From the NCBI GenBank assembly GCA_051453625.1, contig JBOZIK010000001.1:212583048-212647047 (forward strand): a stretch of 64,000 nt of DNA, given 5' to 3'. This document shows, in pieces, positions 60,272-64,000 of this stretch. The notes under the pieces were generated by a model, which saw only the letters and a list, made by a program, of their open reading frames with translations, did no database searches and was not told where the DNA came from. Position 1 is the stretch's first letter; each line of letters begins with the position of its first letter. Source of the stretch: Welwitschia mirabilis. Taxonomy: Eukaryota; Gnetophyta; Gnetopsida; Welwitschiales. The position numbers and the translations under genes are program-made.

Positions 60272-61960
60272 GTCGATTTCTTATGTAAAGAATTTTTCTT
60301 TTTGTTACTTAATGAGGAAAGGAAAGAATGATTTTCTAAGATCTCGATTCCTTTTCTTCATCATTTTTGTCACTTTGTGATGTGAAAGAATCATGGATGA
60401 GAGGAGTTATGTCATTTCCATTTCTTATCATCACATTATAATATTTTTTAACTTTGTTTCGGTTTGGTAAAGGTTGGTGGTAAGAGACTCTTGTGGTCTT
60501 TGGTTAGTAAGCATAGTTTGTTTTAAAACACTCACAAGGTTTTTAATGTTTAAATTATTTCTTTTTTGTATCTTTTTTAACTCTTTAATATAATTCCTAA
60601 GAGGATGACTTTGGTTTTGGGAGTTAAATAAACTTACTTGATTATTTGAGTTATTTGATTTAAAGTTTAAGTTCTAAAATCTTTTCTTAACTAGTTGGAA
60701 GTTAGGGTGGGTTGTTTGAAAATTTTTAAAGTTGAGTTGTTTCATCATCCTAGGTTGAAAGTTGCTATGATTTTAAACTTGTCTTTGGTTTTGATTTTGG
60801 TTGTATTTTAAGGACCTTTGGTTGAAAGCACATACTTCCTCATAAATTATTTCATTATAAGTTATAAGCAAAAGACATTATTTTGTAATATAATAATTAT
60901 CCTTGTACAAATCAAAAGTAGGAGCTACAACTACACTTTTTTCGATTGCTACCTTTGCATCTAAAATCATTTAAGTGTACTTTTCCAAAGTTTAGGTAAA
61001 ATTTTTTAATATTTGATGGTTTATTTTTAGTTTTTGTTTTATTTTTTTCATGTTTTACCTCCTTAAGATCTTTAATGATTTGGCTATATTTTGGTTTTCT
61101 CAAGATGAGGATTTAGGCTAAGTTTGTCTTACTTCAACTAATTCTTTCAACACTTTTCAAGCATTTTCTAAAGTTAAGTTCAATAAATTACCTTCACACG
61201 AAAATTCAACTATTTATTTTATTTTATTATTTAATCCACTATAAAAATAACCTATTAGTTCTTCCTAAGAAAAGGCATCTAAAGGATTTGAATGTAAAGT
61301 AATAAAAAATCTTTCATAGGTAGAGGTATCATCTTCAATAAGCATTTGTTGGAAGTTAGTTACTTCTTTCTTACATTTTCTAATATTGGTTTTACTCATG
61401 AATCTTTTCATAAAGGCTTTCTAAACTTGAACACATGATTTTAAGTTTTTATAAGAAATTGTTAGTAACCTTAGTTTAGCCTTATCTTTTAAAGTGATGG
61501 GAAAGATAACTATGTAGGTTCTATTACTTATTCATTTTTTTACCATTTCTAAAAGTGAGGACTAATTTTTCTATGTCAGTAATTTGTTGTACAGGATCTT
61601 TATCTAGTTCTCCACTAAAAATAGGATAGCATTTAAATTTCTTAGTTCAACATTATCAGTAGGAGGCAAATCAACAAGGGTCTGGATTTTATATTTCTTG
61701 TTAATGATCAGATCTCTAAGGGTAACATAGGCATTATTTTAACTAGATGTGTTTGTGAGGGTTCTAATAATAAGGAGTGGATTTGATAAGACAGGTTGAT
61801 TTTATTTTTGTGATGAGGTAGATGTGGTTGAAAATGGAAAACTATCATCAATACAATCTTCCAAAAAAGTTTCATTTGCAAAATTAAACTCTAAAGAAAT
61901 AAAAGTAGATATTGCTAGAATTTTTAAATTTTGTATACCTTTGCTATTCTTACCTAAGTT
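60272..61960 (-). pseudogene. gag of element V
   Basis: Right to left: VIFPITLKDKAKLRLLTISY (about 61,510), KAFMKRFMSKTNIRKCKKEV, FQQMLIEDDTSTYERFF (about 61,345), EELIGYFYSGLNNKIK (about 61,260), FSCEGNLLNLTLENA (about 61,200), and KVLKELVEV followed by a Lys-rich tail. This is the Retrotrans_gag (PF03732) pattern FP-x2-L-KDKAK...W...F...F, with stops at the W/Q positions. The tail towards 60,300 is low-complexity. The first half of the reading, right of 61,560, is weak. Gag forms the particle that houses reverse transcription. It agrees with bases 1-340 of element I. Confidence 0.75.
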
Positions 61961-62505
61961 AGATTCAAGATTAATCAAACCTTATCAGATATTTTCCTTA
62001 ATAAATAGTAGCTCTCTTTGGTATTTTTCTTTCTTACTATGTTTTACCATACATTCTTAGTTTCAGATGCATAGAGTATTATCCTTGTAGTCATCTAGAT
62101 GATAGACTAAATGAGTGAAATATAGAAAATACAAAAAATAAAAAAAGCAAAAATGAAAAACTGATAGACATAGAAAACTTTGATAGGAAACTATCATCCA
62201 CCTAAGTCATCTAGATGATAGATGAGATGATGGAAAAAATCCTAAAAAATTTTGATAGAAATAGAAAGTAAAAAACTCATGGTATAGAGGCTGTAATCAT
62301 CGTACATTGTCTAGACAATAAAGAAGATGATAAAATTTTTATTGTAGAATTAGAAAAAAGGATTTTATTTTAAAATTAAAAAACTAACACTACAAAAAAG
62401 AAAAACCTATGGTACTGTAGATAACAACACTGCTATAGGCAAGCACTCGAACCAGAATCCAAATACTTACCAGACCAATGATAACTCTCAAACTCTAAGT
62501 AGCCT
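61961..62505 (-). other. Leader between primer site and gag of element V
   Basis: This non-coding stretch contains three self-complementary motifs at 62,088-62,106, 62,190-62,232 and 62,293-62,333. In retroelements this region usually carries packaging and dimerisation signals, so structured RNA here would make sense; that is inference. Confidence 0.5.
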
Positions 62506-62523
62506 TTTGTACTAATAGTGCCA
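62506..62523 (-). other. Primer-binding site of element V (decayed tRNA-Asp type)
   Basis: On the minus strand TGGCACTATTAGTACAAA begins three bases after the LTR end CCATAACA. Athila/Tat elements use TGGCGCCGTTGCCGGGGA (tRNA-Asp). Nine of 18 positions agree and most of the rest are G-to-A or C-to-T changes. Because of a contig overlap the site appears again near 62,670, with one base different. Confidence 0.55.
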
Positions 62524-62526
62524 AGA

Positions 62527-63440
62527 TGTTATGGTGCATNNNNNNNNNNNNNNNNNNNNNNNNNNNNNNNNNNNNNNNNNNNNNNNNNNNNNNNNNNNNN
62601 NNNNNNNNNNNNNNNNNNNNNNNNNNNNNNNNNNNNNNNTCAAACTCTAAGTAGCCTTTTGTACTAATAGTGACAAGATGTTATGGTGCATATTTATGCA
62701 ACATTACATCCTTAATCGAATCCTATTAATCATAAATATATGAATAAACACAACACACTAATATAGATAAGAGTTGACCCGAATGTCGTAATCCATCGAA
62801 GGCTTAGGCTAGAGTAAGAAAGTTGATTTAAATAAGGAAAAATTTTGTATTTCAACTACAAAAAATAAATTACAATGCATGAAAATAATAATGCAATACA
62901 CTTGTGTAAAACTAATCCAGGAAGNNNNNNNNNNNNNNNNNNNNNNNNNNNNNNNNNNNNNNNNNNNNNNNNNNNNNNNNNNNNNNNNNNNNNNNNNNNN
63001 NNNNNNNNNNNNNNNNNNNNNNNNACTTGTGTAAAACTAATCCAGGAAGTGAAAATAATAATACACCTAAACTAATAATGCACAACCTTGATTTGCTCTC
63101 CTAACTTATATTGCTAAAGTAATTGTCACCAGATTAGAAGTAACATAAGCTATGAGGATTAAGAACAAACATTCATAGGAATTAGAAAAGAAGTATTTTG
63201 TATTAAATCTTGAACAACATTTGTGTTACAAAGCAGCCGCACCTCAATGGAGGAAGCTTTGCCCAACACCAAGGAAGATGTCTCTTTATAACTACAAGGA
63301 TGGATTTCCATCTTTCGATCTCCTGTCACAAGAATTTTTGATGTAATCGAAGACAAGTAAGAGTTAAAAATGGGACCAATATTTATTAACATAAAGAAAT
63401 AATAAAATGGATAGATAGGCATGGGTAAAACTATTATAAC
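62527..63440 (-). repeat. 5' LTR of element V, outer end missing
   Basis: The minus strand ends ATATGCACCATAACA at 62,527. It matches the 3' LTR through CTTGGTGTTGGGC, TTTGTAACACAAATG and TTTTACCCATGCC, then diverges at about 63,430. Two 100-N gaps (62,540-62,639 and 62,925-63,024) each have repeated flanks, so the apparent length is inflated. Confidence 0.75.
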
Positions 63441-64000
63441 CCACATTTTATAGGCTTTAATTAATAGAATTTCTAAACTAGGTAATACATTTTGATACCA
63501 ATTTTAATGAAAACCTTTTTATTAATTTAGAATGAGAATTTATGTATAGCCCTAAAATCAATAATGTATTATTTATTACTTAATTATTTAATCTTAGTTT
63601 TAGGAAATTTTCTTATTTTAAGTTATGATAATAATTATAAGAATTTTAATACTAAATAAANNNNNNNNNNNNNNNNNNNNNNNNNNNNNNNNNNNNNNNN
63701 NNNNNNNNNNNNNNNNNNNNNNNNNNNNNNNNNNNNNNNNNNNNNNNNNNNNNNNNNNNNGTCTTTTGAATTTTGATTATCACAAAGCATAGAAGAAGAA
63801 TACATAGATCCTATAGAAATTGTAACAGATTCTATAGGTAATATCATCATAAAGATCAAGAAAAGAAAGAATTGAAAAGATAAAGAGAAAGCTACTCTTA
63901 TATATGATTGTAAATCCAAAAATGCACTTTATTTTTCTTTAACAATAGAAGAGTTAAATAGAATAGCAGGTTGCAAAATGGCATAAGAGGTTTAAAATTT
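63441..64000 (+). pseudogene. Start of a plus-strand copia element (primer site and gag)
   Basis: TTTTGATACCAATTTTAA at 63,490 could be a decayed TGGTATCAGAGC primer site. After a 100-N gap (63,661-63,760), 63,880-64,000 reads YDCKSKNALYFSLTIEELNR, then IAGCKMA-stop-EV. This matches the copia gag pattern NAKAxNALxxALSxEEFNRV followed by SCxTAKEIW. Gag forms the element particle. The element continues beyond the window. Confidence 0.6.

Larger units (their letters stand above)
52044..63440 (-). mobile_element. Element V: Athila/Tat-type Ty3/gypsy retrotransposon, most complete copy
   Basis: It runs right to left: 5' LTR (to 62,527), primer site (62,506-62,523), leader, gag (60,900-61,560), RT (59,600-60,159), integrase (57,690-58,770), spacer, post-integrase ORF (53,720-54,910), polypurine tract (53,137-53,150) and 3' LTR (52,044-53,136). 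Both LTRs align with each other and with 16,259-17,650. The 5' LTR stops matching at about 63,430, some 450 bases short of the 3' LTR start, so its outer end is truncated. Protease was not seen between gag and RT. The left end abuts AGCCC; no target duplication can be checked. Confidence 0.8.

Overview
The window looks like intergenic DNA from a large plant nuclear genome, most likely a gymnosperm; that lineage is an inference from very high AT content, strong CpG depletion and dense layers of old retrotransposons. No prokaryotic or organellar signals were seen. The one convincing host gene is a seven-exon, frame-intact patatin-like phospholipase on the minus strand (33,113-35,083). It is far more GC-rich than its surroundings and carries the oxyanion-hole, GTSTG and DGG motifs.

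Layout. 1-17,650: plus-strand Ty3/gypsy element of the Athila/Tat type, entering the window in mid-gag (gag, protease, RT, RNase H, integrase, a post-integrase ORF, 3' LTR), split at 5,041-10,275 by an inserted segment that includes a GC- and CpG-rich island. 17,651-24,640: minus-strand relative (integrase, RNase H, RT) and unassigned DNA. 24,880-27,430: plus-strand chromovirus-like gypsy remnant. 30,640-32,120: probable LINE remnant. 33,030-35,260: the patatin gene. 35,069-39,075: its upstream region and a second, diverged copy of that region, separated by a minus-strand gypsy scrap. 39,545-41,640: minus-strand Ty1/copia remnant. 41,650-44,400: plus-strand LTR-like block with a primer-binding site. 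44,400-45,868: minus-strand copia 3' end. 45,969-47,835: another copy of the patatin upstream region, including the first six codons of a paralogue whose body is absent. 47,836-52,043: mostly unassigned, with one broken coding stretch. 52,044-63,440: the most complete element, a minus-strand Athila/Tat-type retrotransposon with two LTRs, primer-binding site and polypurine tract. 63,441-64,000: start of a plus-strand copia element.

No retroelement frame is intact. Most in-frame stops sit where glutamine or tryptophan is expected, as cytosine deamination would produce. Runs of N are often flanked by the same sequence on both sides, so several local duplications are probably unmerged contig ends. 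The most unusual structure is a self-complementary motif built around ATCATCTAGATGAT. It recurs about twelve times, only in the two best-preserved elements of the Athila/Tat-like family. The second notable observation is the triplicated patatin upstream region.
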